Source: Globodera rostochiensis (Eukaryota; Nematoda; Chromadorea; Rhabditida; Heteroderidae). Taken from it: a stretch of DNA of 64,000 bases. The position numbers and the translations under genes are program-made. Where the stretch lies: contig JAEVLN010000014.1 in the NCBI GenBank assembly GCA_018350325.1, forward strand, positions 124,001 through 188,000. Reading direction: 5' to 3'. Position 1 is the stretch's first letter, and the number at the start of each line of letters is the position of its first letter. Positions 1-10,789 of the stretch are shown here, piece after piece. The notes below the pieces were generated by a model. The model was given only the letters and a program-made list of their open reading frames with translations. It made no database searches and had not been told where the DNA came from.

Positions 1-1420
1 TGCTTATTGCGCGCCATGCTGGACAGGAGGCGCTGCGCCTTACGCTCCTGCGAGTTCAACGAGTCCACGGCGGCGCCATTCTGCAACAACAGCAGAAATT
101 TAAATCACAATATTCAATTTATTTAAAATGCCATAAAAATGAGTTAAGCCCAGTTTGGTAAATTGCCCATGCATGCCTTTCCATTGTTGTTGTTGTTGTT
201 CTCGTCCTTCGCGCTGCTTTCGCAACTTGATGACGAAAAAGCATCAAAATCGGCACTGTCTTCCACCGTCAACAATTTCTGTTGTTGTTGCTGCTGCTGC
301 TGTTGCTGCATGCCCAAGTCCATCGCTTTGCTACGGCTGTACTTGGACACCACCCGAATGCCATGGGTTTCTGAAAAGGTCAACAATTTTTGGAATATAT
401 TATGCTATTAAAACCGAACGTACTCGCCACGTGCCGGATCAAGTCCGCCTTCCACTTGCTGGTCCGGTTACAGTATTTGCACTTGAAGGGCTGAAAACAT
501 GACACTTTGTGATAAAAAATTCTTCAAAATTTAAAGGGTTAAATATTTTTTATTTAATTATTAATTAGTGCCAACCCTGTCGCTGGTGTGTACGCGCTTG
601 TGCCGGATCATCTCGGACACCCACTTGCCCTGGTAGCCGCACACGGAGCACATGCGCGTGCACACGTCCGGGTCCGCCTCCATTCTCTGAAAGGTTCAAA
701 AAGTTTTCCAAAATTTGCCTGGCCTAATGCCTTGCCTTCGTCTCTAACTCGTCGTCCGGCAGTTCGATGGCCTCCGTCTCACTCTGGTAGCGCCGCTTCA
801 TCGGCATTTGCTCGGCCCGTTTGGCCACCAGGCCGTCCAATGTGTTGTCCAGATTGGCCACCGCCCGACGCCGGCGGCGTGACGAATTGTCCCCATTTTG
901 GTCAGCACAATTTGGAGACGATCGGTCGGAAGGAGAGGACAAAAGCTGAATTATTTGCATAATTTAAACATCGGGCATATAAAATAATTCATTATTTTAA
1001 TTTTGGAATATAAATATAATTTAAAGCGCAACATCCAATTACCTTATTCATTTCCGGCACACTTTGTTGCGCCGCTTTGGCGTTGTGAAGCGCCGCCGCC
1101 TGCTGGCTCTGTGCCAGCATTTGAGCCTTGGCCAAAAGGTCCAGAATTTGGAGCTGGGCCAAGTTTTGAAGCGGACTCATTTGGGCCATCAACAGTGATT
1201 TCGGAGGGAGAAAACCCTGAAAATTCAAAAAATGATTTAATTTTAGTTTCAAAAAACCAACATTTAAGCCATTCGGAATCAATCTGGCAGACGGGCGTTG
1301 AACATTGTAGCGATCATTGTTGGCCGGCATCATTTGCCTGATCATCAGATCGGCTGACGACAGTGGAATTTCGACCGTATTATTTGAAGGTACAGAAGAC
1401 ATTATGGAATCGATCGACAT
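1..1420 (-). CDS. C2H2 zinc-finger protein, 3' end cut by window edge
   Basis: Read on the minus strand, seven exons join in frame: 1262-1420, 1043-1216, 736-945, 576-686, 424-490, 177-370 and 1-80 (continues past the edge). The product is about 331 residues so far. The N-terminal half is rich in Gln, Ala and Met. The middle has a basic run (SSRRRRRAV) that could be a nuclear localisation signal. Two C2H2 fingers follow: CSVCGYQGKWVSEMIRHKRVH, joined by the classical-type linker TSDRPF to CKYCNRTSKWKADLIRHVAKTH. After them come a poly-Gln run and a poly-Asn run. The start at 1420 is chosen because a TTTTGAAATTCAG acceptor lies two bases upstream, as for trans-splicing. Two of the six introns use GC donors (AAG|GC at 735 and at 176), and only these keep the frame. 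It is probably a DNA-binding regulator; I do not recognise the orthologue. Confidence 0.8.
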
Positions 1421-1436
1421 TTCTGAATTTCAAAAT
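1421..1436 (-). promoter_or_regulatory. Putative trans-splice acceptor of the zinc-finger gene
   Basis: On the minus strand TTTTGAAATTCAG ends two bases before the ATG at 1420. No upstream exon in frame is visible, so this 3' splice site is best explained as a spliced-leader acceptor. Confidence 0.55.
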
Positions 1437-1440
1437 TTGA

Positions 1441-3414
1441 TCAGTGCATTTTTGAAATAAATTTTGCAGAAAATCCGTATCCTAAAACAGAGAGTTCGGG
1501 AATTGTAACGGATTCAAAGGGTTCTGAACCATATTCATGTATATTTATGGAATTTCACATTTTTGTAGGAACATGAAGCCTAAAATGTACAAAATATTGT
1601 TTTAGAGTATTCAAAAAAATTTTTTGTAAAATTTTCAAGCAAATTTTCCCTCAAAATAAAAATAAAAAGCCCATATAAGCCGCCCGTTCCTTATCAGAGA
1701 GCACCAAAACAATGACGACGACAACAACAACATGACGATTCCAAGGGGCCAGAAGTGATTGAAATTGCAAAAAAAAAAAAAGAAAGAAAAAGGAATAAAC
1801 AAAAATAGGCCCCGGGGCAAGCAGCTGTGCTGGTTGTACTTCATTATTAAACACAACAAACATCACTTTTTAAAGGGTCAAAAACCACCTCCAATGTAAT
1901 TAAATAATAATATTTATTATTATTAAATTTGCTGTCTTTCAAAATCGTTTCGCCGCATTGTTTTGCTTTCTGTTTGGTGGACTTTGTGATGACTCAAGAC
2001 AGGCTTATGATGACAAAAAAATTGGACCAGAAAATTGGTTTGTGAGACGCAAAATGATCACACAGATTGATTTCGAGAAAAGAAAATGATCAGCAGAAGG
2101 AAGGCTGGAAGTTCGGCAACAGACAAGTTGAATCACTCAATAACCTTTTTGTTAATTAACCAAATCAAACAATTTTAGTAACTTTATTTTTGATCAAGCA
2201 AAATACTAAGCGATCTTAAAAGGTTGTAAAAATCGCAAGTTTTTGTGCCAACTTGGCGTGCCAAATTAATAATTTCATTAAATTAAGTTGAATCGCCTAG
2301 CTCCTTATAGCATTTACTGACAAAGTGCTATCGAACGGTAACAAAATTGTTTGATTTCATTAATGAACAAAAAAGTTATGATGTTTTAAACTTGTCTGTT
2401 GCCGACTGTACACCGACACACCAAAAATGAACAAATTGATTAGGAAAAAATGATTAGAAGGAATATGATCAAATGGGGTTTAGAAAAGAAGCTGATCAGT
2501 CAGAATTTGCGGAAGTGATGAATGATCCATTTGGCGTAGAAAAACTAAATGATCGGGCTAATTGTAAGTCAAATCAAGCGTTTTCAGGCACTAAATCAAC
2601 GATCTGACAGAATTAAAAAGACGGATCAGACAGTTCAAGCCAATTTGCATGGCAAAACATTGGCACGAATTTAAACAATGAAAGCTCAACTCTATGTGGC
2701 CGAATGTTTAGATTTTGTGCCAATTATGAAGACAAACATTGGCACATAACGCGCTGAAGAAGCCTTACTTTGGCCGTCCGTCCGACCGCCCAACGGAAAA
2801 CGATTTGTCAGAATGGGCGGGCACACATTTTGCCAGCCCCCCCCCCCCCGAAGGGACGTCCAATCCAAAATTTGAGCGCAAAAGCATTACGGTAGCGGCG
2901 CCCCGGGGGACAATTTTCCTCCCTCAGGCGGAAGGCCGGATGTTCAGCTAACATTTTGCGGCCAATTTTCGTTGGATTTTTCTGTACACTATTTTTGGCA
3001 CAATTAATTAGTGTGTGCCAAAGTTTTTCGCACAAAATCTGTCGCTGACATTTCAGCAAAATTACAGTGCACAAGTGCTCAATTGTTTGATCCGTTTTAA
3101 TGCTTAATTAAAACTAAAAGTGCACAAATATTCAAATGTTGTTATTCTTTAGCGGTGCATTTTTGGCATTTACATATATATTTAAAAACTAAATAAAAAG
3201 ATCAGTCTTTAGAGGAGGGGGGGGGGCAATCTTTCAACCATTTTAAAGCATTTTCATTAAAAGCACAAACTAACAAAACAATACGTAAACGTAATAACAA
3301 AAAGTCGCTATTTAATAATACCGTTAAATAGATAATAAAATTATAAAATCGAGTTTGATCGTTGATGCCCTAATTTGGCTAATGTTGGTCTTTGGTTTCT
3401 ACATGTGTTCTTAG
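1441..3414. other. Non-coding intergenic DNA
   Basis: AT-rich sequence with no supported gene. It holds scattered degenerate copies of TGATCA-containing phrases (about 2050-2620), a C10 tract near 2840 inside a small GC-rich patch (2760-2945), and a G-rich tract near 3216. Confidence 0.5.
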
Positions 3415-3515
3415 TTCTCTCGGAATCTCCGAATTGTTCCGTCAAAATGACGGGGTTTGACCGGGAATGGCAAAAGCTCGGCATTTTCACTCCAACGCCA
3501 ACTGATCCATTCTAA
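3415..3515 (+). CDS. Possible orphan terminal exon
   Basis: After an acceptor ending TTCTTAG the frame reads LSESPNCSVKMTGFDREW, continues QKLGIFTPTPTDPF and stops at 3513-3515. Base composition is far more balanced than the flanks and the residues look protein-like. No partner exon is certain. I do not recognise the family; it may be a gene relic or chance. Confidence 0.25.
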
Positions 3516-3687
3516 ATTTTGGCTTCTACAACTCTTTTCAAATAAGATTTAAATTTATAAAAAATCCTTCAAAAAATTGGCCTTTAATAGGGCATTCTTG
3601 TCCAAAATGCATTCTTGTCCAAAAAATGGATGCTCAATTTGCTAAACCCGAAGCAATGACGTCCCGATGTTGTCGGGGAAGTCACTG

Positions 3688-4025
3688 AATTCTCAGAAAC
3701 TGATGAGGCAAATGATTTTGGCGCATATTTTTTCCCTTCATATTGCCACGAACGTCGCGCGCCGTCAAAGTGAGTAATTTGAAATTGGCATTAAAGTATA
3801 TGGCATTTTTCTAGATGAAAACATTGGGTACAATTGAATGGGTGGGGGGGGGGGAGGAGAAGGGGGCCGGCACAAAACCTTCAGCGGCCATTGTGCCCGC
3901 CGGTGATAATCCGTGCGGAAATTGTGCCGTCGTTGACGACAATCGGCCGCTGCTGTCGGGGCCGGCTGCTGATGACGAAAATCCGCGCCCGAGGCGCCAG
4001 GAATTGTTTCTTCTGTCTGGGTCTC
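3688..4025 (+). CDS. Possible coding exons, unrecognised
   Basis: Two open stretches have splice-like edges. The first starts after ATTCTCAG and reads TDEANDFGAYFFPSYCHERR up to AAA|GTGAGT at about 3770. The second starts after TTTTTCTAG at 3815 and reads MKTLGTIEWVGGG, then a Pro/Asp-rich stretch, in a GC-rich patch. It contains an 11-base G tract that would encode Gly. There is no recognisable domain, and the reverse strand is open too, so this is weak. Confidence 0.2.
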
Positions 4026-4199
4026 CCACATGGGCACGGGGAAGTGGGTTGGGCTTCGGGAGAAACCCTGGAGGGGAAAATAGGGCGGGGGGGGGGGGGG
4101 GGAGTTGCATAGAAAAAATAAAAAATTTTAAGTTAACCATGAAAAATTTTCAATTGAGTACGTGTGGAAAAATAAATAAATAAATTTTTTGACATTTAA

Positions 4200-7165
4200 G
4201 AAAAATTCGAATTGTTTGAGTTATGCGTAAAAAATTATTAAAAATTGAACGGTGACTCACTGGAAATTAAAAATTTTCTTAAAATTTTGTCCATCATTCA
4301 GTAAGAATTTTGCCAAATATTGAATAGCCAAACGCATAAACGCTCCCCGGCGGGTAAAGCCCTTCGGGGGATTTACGAGGGATTAGCAAAAAACTTTTCG
4401 TTGAAGCCGACACATTGCCCGGAAAATGCCACTTTTTGCCCCGTCCCGTGTTCTCCCCAGGCTATATCAAAACCATTTGCGCCCCGAGGGATGAATGTTT
4501 GGAGAGCAATTCTTTTTTTCAGGTTTCAGTGTTTTGAAAAAAATGCCAAAAAGAAAGGCTTCTCACACCGGTGCGGACTCGAACCAGCGCTGCGTAACTT
4601 GCCAGATCGGACGCAAACATTGCAACAAAAAAAATCATAAAATTTTCATTATTCTTTTGAAAGTTTTGAAACAATGCATTCAAAATTGAAACCTATAATA
4701 ATTTAAGAATATTTGAAACATTTAAAAAATGCAAAATAATGTTTAATAAAAAGGCATTAAATTGGAAAAATGGTGTAAAAACAGTGAATAAAGTGACCCC
4801 AACCACCGGTCCGTGGGTCGATCCGTCCAACAAAAACACTCCACGGACTCCCACCACCTTTTATCATCGACGGACACAAAAAAAAAGTGGCGGGGCGGGG
4901 GACGGGGAGCGAATGAAAATGCTTTCTGAGCAAATTTTCGAGCAAATCGGAAGACGGACACGGACATGGACACGGAGTGAAGTGAAGTGATCGACCAGCC
5001 GATCCGATCAATGCCTGAGCTTTTTTTTCAGAGTGGGAATCGTGGAGGGGTGAGGGGGGGGGGGCGGAGGGCGGACACGGACATGCACTGAAGTGATCGG
5101 CGCCAGCCTACCGAGCGCGCCCTGGAATGGGCTCTCTCCTCTATTTGGACAAGCTGCTGCTGGACGAGTCCGGGAACTGCTTGGTACCAGCCACTTGGCA
5201 CCGGCTGTCCCCAACAACATTCATGGGCTGAGGGGGACGGGAGGACGGTGGGTGGCGGCGGGGCGGGGGTCGATGGCGGAAGAAATGATCCGTCCGTCCA
5301 GACGCAAACAAACACTGCCTCTGTTGGGGACAACGCGTCAGGGGGAGCTGGGGGCGGGGGGGCCTCCCGGCTGGCACTAAAATGTGCACGCTCGAGGGGG
5401 TATTTTGATCGCAGCATACACAAAAGTGAATGCATTGAATGAATGAATGGGTGGCGGGCGTTGTGGGGGGGGGGGGGCGGCGGTTGTTATCATTCCGTTG
5501 CCAGGGCCGCTCTGATCAGTCAGCTGATTGCTGCGATAACATATTGAGAGAGTATGTGCAGGCGCTTGCCTGTACGTTTCAGAAACTTTTGTACATGCAA
5601 AGCGTGTGCTTTTATTTTGGACAAATTGCACTAATTTTGTCGGTGCCTAAATGTGTTGTTGGCTCAAAAAGTTTTGTGTTATCAATGAAATAGAAAGCAT
5701 CAGATGTGTTCTATTAAAGAAAGGACTTGAGGGTCGATCGAGAATCTTGATCGGTCCTTATCTAGTTTCTATGTCCTTTTAAAAAATCGGAAGACACAAT
5801 AAATGTATTATTTAAATTAAAAAGTTGTAAATATATAGAAATTTTTTTGAAAATTAATATTCATCAACGGGAAATTTTCGAAATTTATAAAGTGTGGAAA
5901 CCACTGCCGATATAGTATCCTGAAATAATCGTTGACTTTTTTGTGTGTGTTTACAACCTGCCGAAGAATAAAAAAGTGCCAAGTTTGAATATGCCCCCGG
6001 CGTCCACTTTCTGGCCATATATGGTAAATGTCGCCGCGGGGGGATTATGTGGACAAGCATTTGGAGCTCTTAAAAGTATGCAAACAAATTATGTCATCCC
6101 AATGCACACTTTTTCTTAGAGTAATCAAAAAGTTCATACCATCCATCCATTTTTGGGGGTTGCGCGGTGCCGCAAAAGTGACACGGACGGACGGCATTTC
6201 CGCTTAATGTCCGAGTGCCGAACCGTCATTTGTAAAAAAACTGACTTCTAATTACTTTAAACTCAGCCGATTCAGGTGATAAGCATATTAAATGATAGCT
6301 AACATTCAGAAGAAGCTTTCCTCAAACAGAAGCTAATCGATTGTATAAGCTTCAAAAAAGTTATGCCATCAAAATTGGGGTTTTTTTTTTTACTTTTTTA
6401 GTCATAACTTTTTTGAGCTTTGTCCAATGATAGCATCAACTAACTCATCGAGAGATTCATTGGTATAATGTTCGACCAAATCAGTAAACAGTTCGGCCTG
6501 GTTTTTTTCTTATTGGCAAAAATAACGCTTTTATAAATTAAAAAAAAGGAGTCGGGTTTCGCAAAACCATTTCATTTTAATTGTTGATGCTTTATCAGTA
6601 TAAAGCCCAGATTTATATTGGTAAAAACCATGCGTGATGAACATTGGCAGGGTTCAAACTCTGGAGGTGAGCGGGGGGTCGGGGTTGAGACTGAATTTGT
6701 GCTGAAATTATCCTTTATATGATTCCTCCCGGGGTTTTTTAAAATTTACAAATCTTCATTTTTGCCAGTTTGTCCCGGTTTTTGGCCTGGAATTTGGTCA
6801 AATTTTCAGCTTAGAAAATGCCATTTTAGTTGATTTTTGATCCCGATTTTTTTTCTTAATCCCGATGCCGCTCAACTCTAGTTTGTGAATGTCAAATCGG
6901 ACACTCCGAAAGGGGATTTACACACAAAAAATGAAAATTTCTGTTTTTGTTTTTGCAAAATTTGGCTCCCATTTGATGGGAGTGGACGGGGGGACCGGCG
7001 GTGGACCCTTTTGGTTGGTGGCAGTCCGTGTCCGGCGCTGACGCGGAAGAATTTCCACTCATTCGTCGCGATCAGCGGCCGGGCCGGCTTGGCTGAGCAA
7101 ACAAAAAATTTGGGTGGCGAGGGGGGGGGGGGGGAAAGGTTGTGAAAAACACGGGAATGAGTGAG
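4200..7165. other. Intergenic DNA with G/C tracts and repeat relics
   Basis: No gene is supported. A GC-rich stretch at 4790-5480 has runs of G (near 5056 and 5466) and gives many open but repetitive frames. Around 6360-6440 the phrases AAGTTATGCCATC and GTCATAACTTTTTTGAGC form part of an inverted repeat related to the fold-back sequence at 53226-53560. At 6652-6880 a decayed element ends in CCGCTCAACTCTA, like the hAT-type termini elsewhere. Confidence 0.4.
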
Positions 7166-7500
7166 TTGGGGGGGGATGAAAAAAAATAGGAAAATTTGGT
7201 TGGACGTTGAATTTTTTAATGAATTTTTCAAAAATTAATTTTTTCGACGACAATCCTTGGGAATGGAATTTTTTAAAAATTTTAAAATATCAGAGACCGG
7301 TCCTATTTCCCCAAAACTCACAGTTCGCTCGGGGGGGGGGGAATAAAAAAAAATCGGAAAATTTGGGGCGAATTAGACGTTGATTTTTTAATGAATTTTG
7401 CTTGATTTTTCGACGACAATTCTTGGGAATGGAATTTAAAAAAATTTGAAATATCAGAAACCGGTCTATCTCCTCCCCAAAACTCACATTTCGCTCAAAA
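7166..7500. repeat. Two-copy tandem duplication, about 165 bp per unit
   Basis: Copy 1 (about 7166-7330) and copy 2 (about 7331-7500) share in order: a G tract, AAAAAAAATNGGAAAATTTGG, TTTTTTAATGAATTTT, TTTTTCGACGACAATNCTTGG, GAATGGAATTT, ATATCAGARACCGGTC and CCCCAAAACTCACA. Divergence is moderate, with several indels at homopolymers. Non-coding. Confidence 0.8.
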
Positions 7501-9326
7501 ATTTTTTTGGAAGCCAAATCTCAATCATCGCGTCCAAAAATTTCACTTATTAACACATCGCCTCGAGGGATGACGCAAATTGTAACTGCCCTTTTTGTGT
7601 ACATTTATTTTTCTGTGTATTTTGAGGCTGTGCGACTTTTAATGAATGTTTTTAAGGCATGAAAAGGAAGTAAATCGGTGTTCAATTTTCTCATTAATTT
7701 TGGCACTTTTAAATACACTTTCACAGTTCAGTGAATTGCCAAATTCATTTTCTCGGCGCGTTTTTGAGGGATTTTGGCAATTTCTCTTTATGAAATGCTA
7801 CCCGAGAAGCCCGTTTTAAACACGGTATTTTTCGACAGTTTAAATTGTTTTAGGAAAAGCTTAAAATTTTGAAATTTTGCAATGACGTCAGTCGAATTCG
7901 CGCATTCGGTTGAGGCCATAAAAACATTGACGCAAATTATACCGTATTTATAAAACGGCAACAGATTGTTGGCGAAAAGGTTCTCAGAACATTTAGCTGT
8001 GTGTGCCATTTGGCGCGGATTCACCATTTCATATTTTTTGAATCCTGAATATGTTTGGCGAAAAGTGACGTGCCGCCAAATTCAAAACTCAAACTGGTAA
8101 CGGATTTATTTGCATTTTTCCAACCATAAATTTTTGCGCGAAGACCTTCTTTTCATCCCGGGCAATTAGAGAATGGCAGATTTGTGTGCGGCAAAAGTGC
8201 CAAAATTGGATGGGATTAATTGGAGAAGAAGAAGCCTCTCTCTCTCTCTCTCTCTCTCCAGCATTGGAGCTAAAAAGTTCACATTACGCCAAATATACTA
8301 CAAATGCGATAAAACAAACAGGGCAGTTAGTGATGCAATTCGGGAACAAATATTTTTAATTTTATGTAGAGAAAAAAGCAAGGAAATAAAATTAAAATGT
8401 TAATTATATTTTGAATTTATTTAAAAATATTAATTTAGTTTATTATTTTGTAATTGATTTTACTTTTATTTTGTAATAAAAAAATTAATTGATTATACTA
8501 TTATTTGAATTTATAATTAATCGATTTTAGCATAATTAATTGATTATTTATAATTACAAAAATAATTAATAAATTTTAAATAACAAAAAAACATTTAACT
8601 TGGAATTGTGCTCTAACCATATTTGAAATAGAAATTAGTCCCCAAAATTTGTAGCATTGTTTCAAAAAATATTTGTAATTTATAGCAATCTACCTAATCC
8701 TTTGAATTGTTTTTCAAACTTCAAAAATGTATAATTATAATTTCAAAATTAAATATTTTTTGGGAGGTTTTTTGTGTCCCCCAAATTTCTTCGTCGACCT
8801 TCGCAACTCCGCCAATCCGTCCGTCAAAAACTGGTCTTCCCCCCGTCTTCGTTTTCGTCCCGTGACTGTGGCCGCCGCGCGGCAACGACCAGCAACATAA
8901 AATGATCAAAAGTCCCTCGCCTCTAAAATCATTTGCAAATTTCGCTCACCAATAATTCAGCAAAAAAATTTCTGTTCCAAATTTTGCCGTCAGAAAATTG
9001 GAAATAAATTTATTGGACAAATAAATTGAATATATAGGAAAATATTTTCAATTTTGTTTTATTTCGCTATCCATTTATTTGTATTAAATTTATTCTTTCT
9101 TGATTTATTTAAAGTATTCCACCAATTTTCAGGGAGTATTAAAGAGTTTATGAAATTGACATTTTTTAAATTTCCAAATTTAATTCGAGTATAATTTAAA
9201 ATATTCAATTATTGCAATTTTGTAAAGCATTGGCAAAATTTAATTATTTTTTCTTAATTAAAATTGCATAAAATTACTTGTGACCCTTTCAAAACCTTCC
9301 TATAATCCAAAAAATCATTTCTTTCG
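7501..9326. other. AT-rich intergenic DNA
   Basis: No coding region is supported. The stretch 8400-9250 is very AT-rich, with TTAATTAAT-type words and no complex open frames. Confidence 0.5.
8236..8260. repeat. (CT)n microsatellite
   Basis: An uninterrupted CT dinucleotide run of about twelve repeats inside otherwise AT-rich DNA. Confidence 0.9.
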
Positions 9327-9931
9327 ATGAATTGTAAATCGGTTGTTGTCATTTTATTGGCGATTGTGCTCGTTTTTGACGTAATTGCGGCGGTCGAAGA
9401 AAGTCCGTGTGCCGACGCGCCAACGACGGCGGTAAATTTAAAAAATTTACATTTTTTAAATTTTATTACCATTTTTAGATTCGTAAATATTGTGAGCAGC
9501 TGCACAAAAAGGACGAACAGCAAAGAGTCTTTTTTTATATAAATTTTTAATTTATTTAAAAAATGTTTAATAAAAAATTAAAATTATCGTTTACAAAGAA
9601 AAATCAACATAACTTTAATTTAAAAACCTAATATTTGTTATTTATTGTTAAATAAAAAATATACAATTAAATCAAATTAACAAAATAATAATTGAAAAAT
9701 AAAAAGAGAATATACAAATAATTAATTATCGAAATTAAAAACTTAAAATTTTTTCGAAAAAAAGGCCGCGCACGCCAAGCAACATCAGCACCAAAACAAT
9801 GGCATCGCCGTTGGAAGTCCGTGCCAACTTATCCTATCGATGATCGCCGTGGCACCGATGCTTTTGCTCCACCATTTCCAATGAATGTTTTGGGCGATCG
9901 AATCGACACAAAATGGAAGACGGAAAAATGA
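9327..9931 (+). pseudogene. 5' fragment of a tyrosinase-family gene
   Basis: Exon 9327-9431 encodes a signal peptide (hydrophobic core VVVILLAIVLVFDVIAA) followed by CADAPTTA. After a 47-base intron, 9479-9526 encodes IRKYCEQLHKKDEQQR. Joined, this matches the N-terminal motif of the four intact genes downstream (for example [20 protein letters not shown]), but here an extra intron splits the motif. The copper domain and ShKT domains are absent. A further open frame at 9767-9931 (ARQATSAPKQWHRRWKSV and onward) has coding-like composition and a stop, but I cannot join it in frame. Either this is a decayed gene copy, or a short secreted peptide built from a tyrosinase leader. Confidence 0.6.
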
Positions 9932-10789
9932 AATTAAAAACATTTTTTAAGTTCACAATTAAATCATTTTTGGTTGACATTTATTGCTGGGTTTAAATCA
10001 TCTGACAAATAAAACTGGGTTAATTATTTTGTTTAACAAATTTGTTTAGTTTATTAAAAATTATGGCGCTTCCGTACCGAGTCCAGACCGGGGGCAATAA
10101 TTTGCCCGGAGGCAAATCCCGATTTGGGGCCTTTCTGGTCATAACTTTTTTTTAAATTTGTCTAAAGAAAACATTATAATTTCATAATATATTTTATTTC
10201 TAAAATTAAATTTCGATTATATTTTTTAATAAATAGTGCATTCAATTAATTATTTATTTTGCTATTTTTTGAGTGGCTCGTCCATTCCCATTCCTTATCT
10301 TAACTAGAATAGCTGCTGTGAATTGAATGACAGTGACAGGTTGAATCATTCAGTGCAATATAACGGATAAAATATTAAACAAACTTTGCTAAAACAATGA
10401 TCAAAATCACCAGACAGTTTTTGATTAAAAAATATCACCTCAGTTTAAAGCAAAAATTTTATTAACAAGCTTAACTTCTCGAAACATGCTTAAAATTCTT
10501 TTTAAACTGATTTTTTATTATAGTACTGCACAAAATTTTATATAAATGTTTTTTTCATGAATAACTTCCAAATTAGTCATGTTTTTAAGCGCATACCCTT
10601 TTCAAAAATGTCACAAAATTGATTCGTAATTGTAACAGTCTAAGGATATTCATAATTCATTTCTTCCCATTTCCTGATCAATCCCCGGTGAAAGTCAATT
10701 GATGGCTTTCTCACAGGTTCCGATCGCTTATCTTGCATTCGCCGATTTCAGTCACACCCATTAGTAACTTTCCCACGTATGATGATTGC
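9932..10789. other. Intergenic DNA before the satellite
   Basis: No gene is supported. It contains one copy of the phrase GGTCATAACTTTTTTTT (10137) that recurs in fold-back elements of this window. Confidence 0.4.

Noticed and set aside
144..386. Plus-strand open frames opposite the poly-Gln/poly-Asn exon
   Set aside because: They are reverse-strand shadows giving poly-Cys and poly-Val/Ala runs; the minus-strand exon has zinc-finger continuity and splice sites.
4560..4600. Minus-strand GGTTCGAGTCC that resembles a tRNA T-arm
   Set aside because: The stem pairs at only three of five positions and no acceptor or anticodon arm can be found upstream, so it is at best a relic.
5028..5435. Long open frames rich in Pro, Arg and Gly on both strands
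   Set aside because: They result from GC-rich, G-tract DNA, have no domain and no splice context, and several frames are open at once.
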